NCBI RefSeq assembly: GCF_010183535.1
Contig: NC_071332.1
Coordinates: 496,001 to 560,000, forward strand
DNA from: Caenorhabditis remanei
Lineage: Eukaryota > Nematoda > Chromadorea > Rhabditida > Rhabditidae
Direction: 5' to 3'
Length of the DNA stretch: 64,000 nt
The translations under genes were made by a program, and so were the position numbers. Shown here one piece after another: positions 43,930 through 57,491 of this stretch. Under the pieces are notes generated by a model. It saw nothing but the letters and a program-made list of their open reading frames with translations. It made no database searches and was not told the origin of the DNA. Each line of letters starts with the position of its first letter. Position 1 is the stretch's first letter.

Positions 43930-44250
43930 TATCTCGATTCTCAGCGCTCATACTTCAAGAACCATAAAAGCTATCAAAAAGTTGTCATCTGCAAAATCAA
44001 TGATCCAGGACTGAGCCACATACTGGTTATTAATCCCGTATCTCTAAACCTAGACGAGCTATCAAAAAGTTGTCAACTACAAAAATGAAGATCTGGTTTT
44101 GATCCATTCAAAAACTTTAATTTTGAAACGGTTGTACATCCCAAACGATTCATGTTTTGACAGTTTTGTAATAATCCCTTCTTTTTACCCAATATTGTTC
44201 TCTGATCCTTCCCCTTATTTCGTCTCATCACCGTTTTTTACATGTTTCAC
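43930..44250 (+). repeat. Duplicated block, left copy
   Basis: Matches 59610-59963 in the same orientation. The last 190 bases, including CTGGTTTTGATCCATTCAAA and CCCAAACGATTCATGTTTTG, are nearly identical; the first part is more diverged (GAGCCACATACTGGTTATTA against GAGCCACATAATGGTTATTA). Confidence 0.85.
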
Positions 44251-44398
44251 TTACTTTCGGAAAAATACGATTTTCAGACATTTTAGCTAATATTGTATAT
44301 TATTTTCTAGAAATTGTTCTAGATTCAGAGCGTCCTCGAGTATATATTTTTGCTCGAAAATGTTTTCTGACAAAAAATTTATACTCGTCTTACTAAAA

Positions 44399-44813
44399 AA
44401 ATTGTTTTCGGTATCATGCTTTCTACTCCTTCCTATTCAAAACTTATGTGCTTCCTATCCTTGAGTATTGTTCTGTTATTTTCTGCCTGTCCCCCTCATC
44501 TCGTCTCTCTAGACTTCTGGAATTCACCCTCAGAGTATTCTCTAGAAAAACTCTCTAGCGTTGCAACATCTCGTTTTCTTTCTACGCGCATCGTTTGGAA
44601 CTCCTCTCTATGCACTCCATTAGACACCGTATACTCAGAGCCCAATTACTCCTTCTGTACAAATTCATTGCTGGCGCATCTAAGTTTCCCTTCCGTAATG
44701 CCTATGGCAGACTGTCAAATTCTCCCAGAAGACCCATGAGTCGTATCTATCTCTCTCATCTATCTGATAATTTTTTCTCCTTTACTATTCCGTATTCGAA
44801 TGTCATTACCTAA
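44399..44813 (+). pseudogene. CR1-like LINE, C-terminal RT fragment
   Basis: One frame reads LFKTYVLPILEYCSV, LLEFTLRVFSRKTL and HSIRHRILRAQLLLLYKFIA, the conserved C-terminal part of CR1/Jockey-type reverse transcriptases, with an internal stop. The motif LFKTYVLPILEY parallels LYKTFVRPILEYG in the LINE at 57492-59612, but the sequence is otherwise different, so it is another subfamily. Confidence 0.7.
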
Positions 44814-44815
44814 AA

Positions 44816-45435
44816 TGCCAATTCTTTTCTTTCCCCTTCACAATGTATTACTTTTCTCGATTCTTCAATCACCCGGTTCTAGCTCCTTATAGTTGTACAT
44901 ATTCACAGATTTTTTTTCTTTTCCCTGCCCCTGTCTCCTATTGCCTAGTTCGTTTTTCCTTTTTTATCTCATTCCCATAACACGGTTTTCCCGTTTTTAG
45001 CAATTTCACTTGCTTCATTCGACCCGGCAATTGTCCTGCTCCTTGAATTGTTCTCTTTTTTTTAACCTGAAACTGCCTCATGAGGGACATACTTCAAATC
45101 TTATAAACTTGTTATTGATTCCCACTGCGGTAGATAAAACAAACAGCAGGTGTATTAATCCAATGTGACCGTGTCACCTAATTGTCTCTCCTTCCGTCTA
45201 TTGTCTCGGCCGTTTGCCTTCTTCACATACATGTCATCTGTCGTCATATCTCCTTGGGAAATCTCCAATTTATTAGGTCCCGCCCTCTTGTGCCCTACGG
45301 TCGGTAGACCAGTCTTCAGTCATTCTCCCCTTATTTCGGCCTACAAAACAGTTCTTCTCCCTGTTTTTTCTATTGCTTACATTTTTCTGCAACATGTTAT
45401 ATCATTTCCGTTTAATTAGAATATATTTATTTCAG
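44816..45435. other. T-rich stretch, no gene seen
   Basis: Pyrimidine-rich, presumably LINE 3' sequence and intron. An 84-codon frame at 45165-45419 lacks supporting features. Confidence 0.35.
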
Positions 45436-45868
45436 CACCGCTTCCCAAGCACATCGGCAGATGAAAAACTTCAGTGAGACTAATCGATTGATGTCCCGAC
45501 GAGGAGAAGCAAAGTGAGAATCGAAAATCCGTAAGCGCCCTATTAGGACATTCTTTTGTTCTTGACTCCCCCCACCGTTTTTATCTGTGTCGGTTCCCTC
45601 ACATTATCTTCCTGGCTCAGTCGTCCACTTTTTCTCCGTAATGAATGGTGACTCATCTAGTTTCTTTTTTATTGACCATCATTGAGATATCCCCATAGCC
45701 ATGATTTGTGTCATACATATATTCCCTATTTGCTCACTAAGATTACAAATTAGTGTTTTCTTTTTCAGTGCTGACGTGAAGCGAGCCAAGAGGAAACCAA
45801 CCGTCGTGAGGGATGAGGAATGGTCGAGTGCGAGATGCGGTGGGCAAGAAAACAAGAAGCGGAGAACG
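45436..45868 (+). CDS. Two exons of an unknown gene next to the satellite
   Basis: Exon-like segments 45436-45513 and 45769-45868 have good acceptors (TTTCAG, TTTTTCAG) and donors (GTGAGA, GTACGT) and join in one frame: ..HRQMKNFSETNRLMSRRGEA then NADVKRAKRKPTVVRDEEW. The product is highly basic with nuclear-localisation-like KRAKRK and KKRR. No start and no later exon could be found; the downstream intron would have to cross the satellite, or the gene is broken. Unknown family. Confidence 0.45.
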
Positions 45869-48800
45869 GTACGTTTTTATAGTTGGGTTACTGTAATTAG
45901 TAGTTGTTGGCTTTGTGTCGTTATCGGTGAATCATTGAGAAGCGTTGGCTACGCGTTCTTCGAAGCGCGCTAATATTCAATTTGGTTTTACCGGAAACGA
46001 TGCATTTTAAGAGTTGGGTTACTGTAATTAGTAGTTGTTGGCTTTGTGTTGTTATCGGTGAATCATTGAGAAGCGTTGGCTACGCGTTCTTCGAAGCGCG
46101 CCAATATTCAATTTGGTTTTACCGGAAACGATACATCTTTAGAGTTGGGTTACTGTAATTAGTAGTTGTTGGCTTTGTGTTGTTATCGGTGAATCATTGA
46201 GAAGCGTTGGCTACGCGTTCTTCGAAGCGCGCCAATATTCAATTTGGTTTTACCGGAAACGATACATCTTTAGAGTTGGGTTACTGTAATTAGTAGTTGT
46301 TGGCTTTGTGTTGTTATCGGTGAATCATTGAGAAGCGTTGGCTACGCGTTCTTCGAAGCGTGCCAATATTCAATTTGGATTTACCGGAAACGATGCATTT
46401 TAAGAGTTGGGTTACTGTAATTAGTAGTTGTTGGCTTTGTGTTGTTATCGGTGAATCATTGAGAAGCGTTGGCTACGCGTTCTTCGAAGCGCGCCAATAT
46501 TCAATTTGGTTTTACCGGAAACGATGCATTTTCAGAGTTGGGTCACTATAAGTTAGTAGTTGTTGAGTTTGTGTCGGGATCGGTGAATCATCAAGTAGCG
46601 TTGGCTCGCCAATACTCAATTTGGTTCATTCGAAAACGGTACATTTTCAGAGTTGGGTCATTATAAGTTAGTAGTTGTTGAGTTTGTGTCGGGATCGGTG
46701 AATCATCAAGTAGCGTTGGCTCGCCAATACTCAATTTGATTCATTCGAAAACGGTACATCTTTAGAGTTGAGTCATTATAAGTTAGTAGTTGTTGAGTTT
46801 GTGTCGGGATCGGTGAATCATCAAGTAGCGTTGGCTCGCCAATACTCAATTTGATTCATTCGAAAACGGTACATTTTTAGAGTTGGGTCATTATAAGTTA
46901 GTAGTTGTTGAGTTTGTGTCGGGATCGGTGAATCATCAAGTAGCGTTGGCTCGCCAATACTCAATTTGATTCATTCGAAAACGGTACATTTTCAGAGTTG
47001 GGTCATTATAAGTTAGTAGTTGTTGAGTTTGTGTCGGGATCGGTGAATCATCAAGTAGCGTTGGCTCGCCAATACTCAATTTGATTCATTCGAAAACGGT
47101 ACATTTTTAGAGTTGGGTCATTATAAGTTAGTAGTTGTTGAGTTTGTGTCGGGATCGGTGAATCATCAAGTAGCGTTGGCTCGCCAATACTCAATTTGGT
47201 TCATTCGAAAACGGTACATTTTTAGAGTTGGGTCATTATAAGTTAGTAGTTGTTGAGTTTGTGTCGGGATCGGTGAATCATCAAGTAGCGTTGGCTCGCC
47301 AATACTCAATTTGATTCATTCGAAAACGGTACATTTTTAGAGTTGGGTCATTATAAGTTAGTAGTTGTTGAGTTTGTGTCGGGATCGGTGAATCATCAAG
47401 TAGCGTTGGCTCGCCAATACTCAATTTGGTTCATTCGAAAACGGTACATTTTTAGAGTTGGGTCATTATAAGTTAGTAGTTGTTGAGTTTGTGTCGGGAT
47501 CGGTGAATCATCAAGTAGCGTTGGCTCGCCAATACTCAATTTGGTTCATTCGAAAACGGTACATTTTCAGAGTTGGGTCACTATAAGTTAGTAGTTGTTG
47601 AGTTTGTGTCGGGATCGGTGAATCATCAAGTAGCGTTGGCTCGCCAATACTCAATTTGATTCATTCGAAAACGGTACATTTTTAGCGTTGGGTCACTATA
47701 AGTTAGTAGTTGTTGAGTTTGTGTCGGGATCGGTGAATCATCAAGTAGCGTTGGCTCGCCAATACTCAATTTGGTTCATTCGAAAACGGTACATTTTTAG
47801 AGTTGGGTCATTATAAGTTAGTAGTTGTTGAGTTTGTGTCGGGATCGGTGAATCATCAAGTAGCGTTGGCTCGCCAATACTCAATTTGATTCATTCGAAA
47901 ACGGTACATTTTCAGAGTTGGGTCATTATAAGTTAGTAGTTGTTGAGTTTGTGTCGGGATCGGTGAATCATCAAGTAGCGTTGGCTCGCCAATACTCAAT
48001 TTGGTTCATTCGAAAACGGTACATTTTTAGAGTTGGGTCATTATAAGTTAGTAGTTGTTGAGTTTGTGTCGGGATCGGTGAATCATCAAGTAGCGTTGGC
48101 TCGCCAATACTCAATTTGGTTCATTCGAAAACGGTACATTTTCAGAGTTGGGTCACTATAAGTTAGTAGTTGTTGAGTTTGTGTCGGGATCGGTGAATCA
48201 TCAAGTAGCGTTGGCTCGCCAATACTCAATTTGGTTCATTCGAAAACGGTACATTTTCAGAGTTGGGTCACTATAAGTTAGTAGTTGTTGAGTTTGTGTC
48301 GGGATCGGTGAATCATCAAGTAGCGTTGGCTCGCCAATACTCAATTTGGTTCATTCGAAAACGGTACATTTTCAGAGTTGGGTCACTATAAGTTAGTAGT
48401 TGTTGAGTTTGTGTCGGGATCGGTGAATCATTGAGAAGCGTTGGCTACGCGTTCTTCGAAGCGCGCCAATATTCAATTTGGTTCATTCGAAAACGATACA
48501 TCTTTAGAGTTGGGTCACTATAAGTTAGTAGTTGTTGAGTTTGTGTCGGGATCGGTGAATCATCAAGTAGCGTTGGCTCGCCAATACTCAATTTGATTCA
48601 TTCGAAAACGGTACATTTTTAGCGTTGGGTCACTATAAGTTAGTAGTTGTTGAGTTTGTGTCGGGATCGGTGAATCATCAAGTAGCGTTGGCTCGCCAAT
48701 ACTCAATTTGGTTCATTCGAAAACGGTACATTTTCAGAGTTGGGTCACTATAAGTTAGTAGTTGTTGAGTTTGTGTCGGGATCGGTGAATCATCAAGTAG

Positions 48801-51800
48801 CGTTGGCTCGCCAATACTTAATTTGATTCATTCGAAAACGGTACATTTTTAGCGTTGGGTCACTATAAGTTAGTAGTTGTTGAGTTTGTGTCGGGATCGG
48901 TGAATCATCAAGTAGCGTTGGCTCGCCAATACTCAATTTGGTTCATTCGAAAACGGTACATTTTCAGAGTTGGGTCACTATAAGTTAGTAGTTGTTGAGT
49001 TTGTGTCGGGATCGGTGAATCATCAAGTAGCGTTGGCTCGCCAATACTCAATTTGATTCATTCGAAAACGGTACATTTTTAGCGTTGGGTCACTATAAGT
49101 TAGTAGTTGTTGAGTTTGTGTCGGGATCGGTGAATCATCAAGTAGCGTTGGCTCGCCAATACTCAATTTGATTCATTCGAAAACGGTACATTTTTAGCGT
49201 TGGGTCACTATAAGTTAGTAGTTGTTGAGTTTGTGTCGGGATCGGTGAATCATCAAGTAGCGTTGGCTCGCCAATACTCAATTTGGTTCATTCGAAAACG
49301 GTACATTTTCAGAGTTGGGTCACTATAAGTTAGTAGTTGTTGAGTTTGTGTCGGGATCGGTGAATCATCAAGTAGCGTTGGCTCGCCAATACTCAATTTG
49401 GTTCATTCGAAAACGGTACATTTTCAGAGTTGGGTCACTATAAGTTAGTAGTTGTTGAGTTTGTGTCGGGATCGGTGAATCATCAAGTAGCGTTGGCTCG
49501 CCAATACTCAATTTGGTTCATTCGAAAACGATACATTTTCAGAGTTGGGTCACTATAAGTTAGTAGTTGTTGAGTTTGTGTCGGGATCGGTGAATCATTG
49601 AGAAGCGTTGGCTACGCGTTCTTCGAAGCGCGCCAATATTCAATTTGGTTCATTCGAAAACGATACATCTTTAGAGTTGGGTCACTATAAGTTAGTAGTT
49701 GTTGAGTTTGTGTCGGGATCGGTGAATCATCAAGTAGCGTTGGCTCGCCAATACTCAATTTGGTTCATTCGAAAACGGTACATTTTCAGAGTTGGGTCAC
49801 TATAAGTTAGTAGTTGTTGAGTTTGTGTCGGGATCGGTGAATCATCAAGTAGCGTTGGCTCGCCAATACTCAATTTGATTCATTCGAAAACGGTACATTT
49901 TTAGCGTTGGGTCACTATAAGTTAGTAGTTGTTGAGTTTGTGTCGGGATCGGTGAATCATCAAGTAGCGTTGGCTCGCCAATACTCAATTTGATTCATTC
50001 GAAAACGGTACATTTTTAGCGTTGGGTCACTATAAGTTAGTAGTTGTTGAGTTTGTGTCGGGATCGGTGAATCATCAAGTAGCGTTGGCTCGCCAATACT
50101 CAATTTGGTTCATTCGAAAACGGTACATTTTCAGAGTTGGGTCACTATAAGTTAGTAGTTGTTGAGTTTGTGTCGGGATCGGTGAATCATCAAGTAGCGT
50201 TGGCTCGCCAATACTCAATTTGGTTCATTCGAAAACGATACATTTTCAGAGTTGGGTCACTATAAGTTAGTAGTTGTTGAGTTTGTGTCGGGATCGGTGA
50301 ATCATCAAGTAGCGTTGGCTCGCCAATACTCAATTTGGTTCATTCGAAAACGGTACATTTTCAGAGTTGGGTCACTATAAGTTAGTAGTTGTTGAGTTTG
50401 TGTCGGGATCGGTGAATCATCAAGTAGCGTTGGCTCGCCAATACTCAATTTGATTCATTCGAAAACGGTACATTTTTAGCGTTGGGTCACTATAAGTTAG
50501 TAGTTGTTGAGTTTGTGTCGGGATCGGTGAATCATCAAGTAGCGTTGGCTCGCCAATACTCAATTTGATTCATTCGAAAACGGTACATTTTTAGCGTTGG
50601 GTCACTATAAGTTAGTAGTTGTTGAGTTTGTGTCGGGATCGGTGAATCATCAAGTAGCGTTGGCTCGCCAATACTCAATTTGATTCATTCGAAAACGGTA
50701 CATTTTTAGCGTTGGGTCACTATAAGTTAGTAGTTGTTGAGTTTGTGTCGGGATCGGTGAATCATCAAGTAGCGTTGGCTCGCCAATACTCAATTTGGTT
50801 CATTCGAAAACGGTACATTTTTAGCGTTGGGTCACTATAAGTTAGTAGTTGTTGAGTTTGTGTCGGGATCGGTGAATCATCAAGTAGCGTTGGCTCGCCA
50901 ATACTCAATTTGGTTCATTCGAAAACGGTACATTTTTAGCGTTGGGTCACTATAAGTTAGTAGTTGTTGAGTTTGTGTCGGGATCGGTGAATCATCAAGT
51001 AGCGTTGGCTCGCCAATACTCAATTTGGTTCATTCGAAAACGGTACATTTTCAGAGTTGGGTCACTATAAGTTAGTAGTTGTTGAGTTTGTGTCGGGATC
51101 GGTGAATCATCAAGTAGCGTTGGCTCGCCAATACTCAATTTGGTTCATTCGAAAACGGTACATTTTCAGAGTTGGGTCACTATAAGTTAGTAGTTGTTGA
51201 GTTTGTGTCGGGATCGGTGAATCATTGAGAAGCGTTGGCTACGCGTTCTTCGAAGCGCGCCAATATTCAATTTGGTTCATTCGAAAACGATACATCTTTA
51301 GAGTTGGGTCACTATAAGTTAGTAGTTGTTGAGTTTGTGTCGGGATCGGTGAATCATCAAGTAGCGTTGGCTCGCCAATACTCAATTTGGTTCATTCGAA
51401 AACGGTACATTTTCAGAGTTGGGTCACTATAAGTTAGTAGTTGTTGAGTTTGTGTCGGGATCGGTGAATCATCAAGTAGCGTTGGCTCGCCAATACTCAA
51501 TTTGATTCATTCGAAAACGGTACATTTTTAGCGTTGGGTCACTATAAGTTAGTAGTTGTTGAGTTTGTGTCGGGATCGGTGAATCATCAAGTAGCGTTGG
51601 CTCGCCAATACTCAATTTGGTTCATTCGAAAACGGTACATTTTTAGCGTTGGGTCACTATAAGTTAGTAGTTGTTGAGTTTGTGTCGGGATCGGTGAATC
51701 ATCAAGTAGCGTTGGCTCGCCAATACTCAATTTGGTTCATTCGAAAACGGTACATTTTCAGAGTTGGGTCACTATAAGTTAGTAGTTGTTGAGTTTGTGT

Positions 51801-54800
51801 CGGGATCGGTGAATCATCAAGTAGCGTTGGCTCGCCAATACTCAATTTGGTTCATTCGAAAACGGTACATTTTCAGAGTTGGGTCACTATAAGTTAGTAG
51901 TTGTTGAGTTTGTGTCGGGATCGGTGAATCATTGAGAAGCGTTGGCTCGCCAATACTCAATTTGATTCATTCGAAAACGATACATCTTTAGAGTTGGGTC
52001 ACTATAAGTTAGTAGTTGTTGAGTTTGTGTCGGGATCGGTGAATCATCAAGTAGCGTTGGCTCGCCAATATTCAATTTGGTTCATTCGAAAACGATACAT
52101 CTTTAGAGTTGGGTCACTATAAGTTAGTAGTTGTTGAGTTTGTGTCGGGATCGGTGAATCATCAAGTAGCGTTGGCTCGCCAATACTCAATTTGGTTCAT
52201 TCGAAAACGGTACATTTTCAGAGTTGGGTCACTATAAGTTAGTAGTTGTTGAGTTTGTGTCGGGATCGGTGAATCATCAAGTAGCGTTGGCTCGCCAATA
52301 CTCAATTTGGTTCATTCGAAAACGGTACATTTTCAGAGTTGGGTCACTATAAGTTAGTAGTTGTTGAGTTTGTGTCGGGATCGGTGAATCATTAAGTAGC
52401 GTTGGCTCGCCAATACTCAATTTGATTCATTCGAAAACGGTACATTTTTAGCGTTGGGTCACTATAAGTTAGTAGTTGTTGAGTTTGTGTCGGGATCGGT
52501 GAATCATCAAGTAGCGTTGGCTCGCCAATACTCAATTTGATTCATTCGAAAACGGTACATTTTTAGCGTTGGGTCACTATAAGTTAGTAGTTGTTGAGTT
52601 TGTGTCGGGATCGGTGAATCATCAAGTAGCGTTGGCTCGCCAATACTCAATTTGATTCATTCGAAAACGGTACATTTTTAGCGTTGGGTCACTATAAGTT
52701 AGTAGTTGTTGAGTTTGTGTCGGGATCGGTGAATCATCAAGTAGCGTTGGCTCGCCAATACTCAATTTGGTTCATTCGAAAACGGTACATTTTTAGCGTT
52801 GGGTCACTATAAGTTAGTAGTTGTTGAGTTTGTGTCGGGATCGGTGAATCATCAAGTAGCGTTGGCTCGCCAATACTCAATTTGGTTCATTCGAAAACGG
52901 TACATTTTCAGAGTTGGGTCACTATAAGTTAGTAGTTGTTGAGTTTGTGTCGGGATCGGTGAATCATCAAGTAGCGTTGGCTCGCCAATACTCAATTTGG
53001 TTCATTCGAAAACGGTACATTTTCAGAGTTGGGTCACTATAAGTTAGTAGTTGTTGAGTTTGTGTCGGGATCGGTGAATCATCAAGTAGCGTTGGCTCGC
53101 CAATACTCAATTTGATTCATTCGAAAACGGTACATTTTTAGCGTTGGGTCACTATAAGTTAGTAGTTGTTGAGTTTGTGTCGGGATCGGTGAATCATCAA
53201 GTAGCGTTGGCTCGCCAATACTCAATTTGATTCATTCGAAAACGGTACATTTTTAGCGTTGGGTCACTATAAGTTAGTAGTTGTTGAGTTTGTGTCGGGA
53301 TCGGTGAATCATCAAGTAGCGTTGGCTCGCCAATACTCAATTTGGTTCATTCGAAAACGGTACATTTTCAGAGTTGGGTCACTATAAGTTAGTAGTTGTT
53401 GAGTTTGTGTCGGGATCGGTGAATCATCAAGTAGCGTTGGCTCGCCAATACTCAATTTGGTTCATTCGAAAACGGTACATTTTCAGAGTTGGGTCACTAT
53501 AAGTTAGTAGTTGTTGAGTTTGTGTCGGGATCGGTGAATCATCAAGTAGCGTTGGCTCGCCAATACTCAATTTGATTCATTCGAAAACGGTACATTTTTA
53601 GCGTTGGGTCACTATAAGTTAGTAGTTGTTGAGTTTGTGTCGGGATCGGTGAATCATCAAGTAGCGTTGGCTCGCCAATACTCAATTTGGTTCATTCGAA
53701 AACGGTACATTTTTAGCGTTGGGTCACTATAAGTTAGTAGTTGTTGAGTTTGTGTCGGGATCGGTGAATCATCAAGTAGCGTTGGCTCGCCAATACTCAA
53801 TTTGGTTCATTCGAAAACGGTACATTTTCAGAGTTGGGTCACTATAAGTTAGTAGTTGTTGAGTTTGTGTCGGGATCGGTGAATCATCAAGTAGCGTTGG
53901 CTCGCCAATACTCAATTTGGTTCATTCGAAAACGGTACATTTTCAGAGTTGGGTCACTATAAGTTAGTAGTTGTTGAGTTTGTGTCGGGATCGGTGAATC
54001 ATCAAGTAGCGTTGGCTCGCCAATACTCAATTTGGTTCATTCGAAAACGATACATTTTCAGAGTTGGGTCACTATAAGTTAGTAGTTGTTGAGTTTGTGT
54101 CGGGATCGGTGAATCATTGAGAAGCGTTGGCTACGCGTTCTTCGAAGCGCGCCAATATTCAATTTGGTTCATTCGAAAACGATACATCTTTAGAGTTGGG
54201 TCACTATAAGTTAGTAGTTGTTGAGTTTGTGTCGGGATCGGTGAATCATCAAGTAGCGTTGGCTCGCCAATACTCAATTTGATTCATTCGAAAACGGTAC
54301 ATTTTTAGCGTTGGGTCACTATAAGTTAGTAGTTGTTGAGTTTGTGTCGGGATCGGTGAATCATCAAGTAGCGTTGGCTCGCCAATACTCAATTTGGTTC
54401 ATTCGAAAACGGTACATTTTCAGAGTTGGGTCACTATAAGTTAGTAGTTGTTGAGTTTGTGTCGGGATCGGTGAATCATCAAGTAGCGTTGGCTCGCCAA
54501 TACTCAATTTGGTTCATTCGAAAACGGTACATTTTTAGCGTTGGGTCACTATAAGTTAGTAGTTGTTGAGTTTGTGTCGGGATCGGTGAATCATCAAGTA
54601 GCGTTGGCTCGCCAATACTCAATTTGGTTCATTCGAAAACGGTACATTTTTAGCGTTGGGTCACTATAAGTTAGTAGTTGTTGAGTTTGTGTCGGGATCG
54701 GTGAATCATCAAGTAGCGTTGGCTCGCCAATACTCAATTTGATTCATTCGAAAACGGTACATTTTCAGAGTTGGGTCACTATAAGTTAGTAGTTGTTGAG

Positions 54801-57420
54801 TTTGTGTCGGGATCGGTGAATCATCAAGTAGCGTTGGCTCGCCAATACTCAATTTGGTTCATTCGAAAACGGTACATTTTTAGCGTTGGGTCACTATAAG
54901 TTAGTAGTTGTTGAGTTTGTGTCGGGATCGGTGAATCATCAAGTAGCGTTGGCTCGCCAATACTCAATTTGGTTCATTCGAAAACGGTACATTTTTAGCG
55001 TTGGGTCACTATAAGTTAGTAGTTGTTGAGTTTGTGTCGGGATCGGTGAATCATCAAGTAGCGTTGGCTCGCCAATACTCAATTTGATTCATTCGAAAAC
55101 GGTACATTTTCAGAGTTTGGTCACTATAAGTTAGTAGTTGTTGAGTTTGTGTCGGGATCGGTGAATCATCAAGTAGCGTTGGCTCGCCAATACTCAATTT
55201 GATTCATTCGAAAACGGTACATTTTCAGAGTTGGGTCACTATAAGTTAGTAGTTGTTGAGTTTGTGTCGGGATCGGTGAATCATCAAGTAGCGTTGGCTC
55301 GCCAATACTCAATTTGGTTCATTCGAAAACGGTACATTTTTAGCGTTGGGTCACTATAAGTTAGTAGTTGTTGAGTTTGTGTCGGGATCGGTGAATCATC
55401 AAGTAGCGTTGGCTACGCGTTCTTCGAAGCGCGCCAATATTCAATTTGGTCTTACCGGAAACGATACATCTTTATAGTTGGGTTACTGTAATTAGTAGTT
55501 GTTGGCTTTGTGTTGTTATCAGTGAATCATTGAGAAGCGTTGGCTACGCGTTCTTCGAAGCGCGCCAATATTCAATTTGGTCTTACCGGAAACGATACAT
55601 CTTTATAGTTGGGTTACTGTAATTAGTAGTTGTTGGCTTTGTGTTGTTATCGGTGAATCATTGAGAAGCGTTGGCTACGCGTTCTTCGAAGCGCGCCAAT
55701 ATTCAATTTGGTTTTACCGGAAACGATACATCTTTAGAGTTGGGTTACTGTAATTAGTAGTTGTTGGCTTTGTGTCGTTTTCGGTGAATCATTGAGAAGC
55801 GTTGGCTACGCGTTCTTCGAAGCGCGCCAATATTCAATTTGGTTTTACCGGAAACGATACATCTTTAGAGTTGGGTTACTGTAATTAGTAGTTGTTGGCT
55901 TTGTGTCGTTTTCGGTGAATCATTGAGAAGCGTTGGCTACGCGTTCTTCGAAGCGCGCCAATATTCAATTTGGTTTTACCGGAAACGATACATCTTTAGA
56001 GTTGGGTTACTGTAATTAGTAGTTGTTGGCTTTGTGTTGTTATCGGTGAATCATTGAGAAGCGTTGGCTACGCGTTCTTCGAAGCGCGCCAATATTCAAT
56101 TTGGTTTTACCGGAAACGATACATCTTTAGAGTTGGGTCACTATAAGTTAGTAGTTGTTGAGTTTATGTCGGGATCGGTGAATCATCAAGTAGCGTTGGC
56201 TCGCCAATACTCAATTTGGTTCATTCGAAAACGGTACATTTTCAGAGTTGGGTCACTATAAGTTAGTAGTTGTTGAGTTTGTGTCGGGATCGGTGAATCA
56301 TCAAGTAGCGTTGGCTCGCCAATACTCAATTTGGTTCATTCGAAAACGGTCCATTTTCAGAGTTGGGTCACTATAAGTTAGTAGTTGTTGAGTTTGTGTC
56401 GGGATCGGTGAATCATCAAGTAGCGTTGGCTCGCCAATACTCAATTTGGTTCATTCGAAAACGGTACATTTTTAGCGTTGGGTCACTATAAGTTAGTAGT
56501 TGTTGAGTTTGTGTCGGGATCGGTGAATCATCAAGTAGCGTTGGCTCGCCAATACTCAATTTGGTTCATTCGAAAACGGTCCATTTTCAGAGTTGGGTCA
56601 CTATAAGTTAGTAGTTGTTGAGTTTGTGTCGGGATCGGTGAATCATCAAGTAGCGTTGGCTCGCCAATACTCAATTTGGTTCATTCGAAAACGGTACATT
56701 TTCAGAGTTGGGTCACTATAAGTTAGTAGTTGTTGAGTTTGTGTCGGGATCGGTGAATCATCAAGTAGCGTTGGCTCGCCAATACTCAATTTGGTTCATT
56801 CGAAAACGGTACATTTTCAGAGTTGGGTCATTATAAGTTAGTAGTTGTTGAGTTTGTGTCGGGATCGGTGAATCATCAAGTAGCGTTGGCTCGCCAATAC
56901 TCAATTTGGTTCATTCGAAAACGGTCCATTTTCAGAGTTGGGTCACTATAAGTTAGTAGTTGTTGAGTTTGTGTCGGGATCGGTGAATCATCAAGTAGCG
57001 TTGGCTCGCCAATACTCAATTTGGTTCATTCGAAAACGGTACATTTTCAGAGTTGGGTCACTATAAGTTAGTAGTTGTTGAGTTTGTGTCGGGATCGGTG
57101 AATCATCAAGTAGCGTTGGCTCGCCAATACTCAATTTGATTCATTCGAAAACGGTACATTTTTAGCGTTGGGTCACTATAAGTTAGTAGTTGTTGAGTTT
57201 GTGTCGGGATCGGTGAATCATCAAGTAGCGTTGGCTCGCCAATACTCAATTTGATTCATTCGAAAACGGTACATTTTCAGAGTTGGGTCATTATAAGTTA
57301 GTAGTTGTTGAGTTTGTGTCGGGATCGGTGAATCATCAAGTAGCGTTGGCTCGCCAATACTCAATTTGATTCTCTCGAAAACGATACATTTTTAGAGTTG
57401 TGATACTATAAATAAGTAAT
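45869..57420 (+). repeat. 11.5-kb satellite array, 115- and 131-bp monomers
   Basis: Roughly 95-100 head-to-tail monomers. Type A (131 bp) has GTTACTGTAATTAGTAG and the extra ACGCGTTCTTCGAAGC; it forms the first five units (to about 46540) and a block at about 55410-56130. Type B (115 bp) has GTCACTATAAGTTAGTAG and lacks the 16-base insert; it makes up the rest. Isolated A-type boxes occur in B context near 48430, 49610, 51240 and 54130. Monomers differ by only a few positions (for example TTTTCAGAG against TTTTTAGCG). Stop codons and a non-multiple-of-three period exclude a long product; 65-codon frames recur only by repetition. Confidence 0.97.
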
Positions 57421-57491
57421 TGTTGACTTTGTCATATCGCGATGATTATCTTCATACGGTGATACTGACTCAACTTCTTTGAAGTTAGTAC

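Noticed and set aside
46360..56261. Recurrent 63-65-codon frames within the satellite as small genes
   Set aside because: They recur because the monomers recur, start at GTG or ATG inside repeats, and the monomer length breaks any longer frame.
45869..57420. CRISPR-like array
   Set aside because: Whole monomers are near-identical head to tail without unique spacers, and the genome is eukaryotic.
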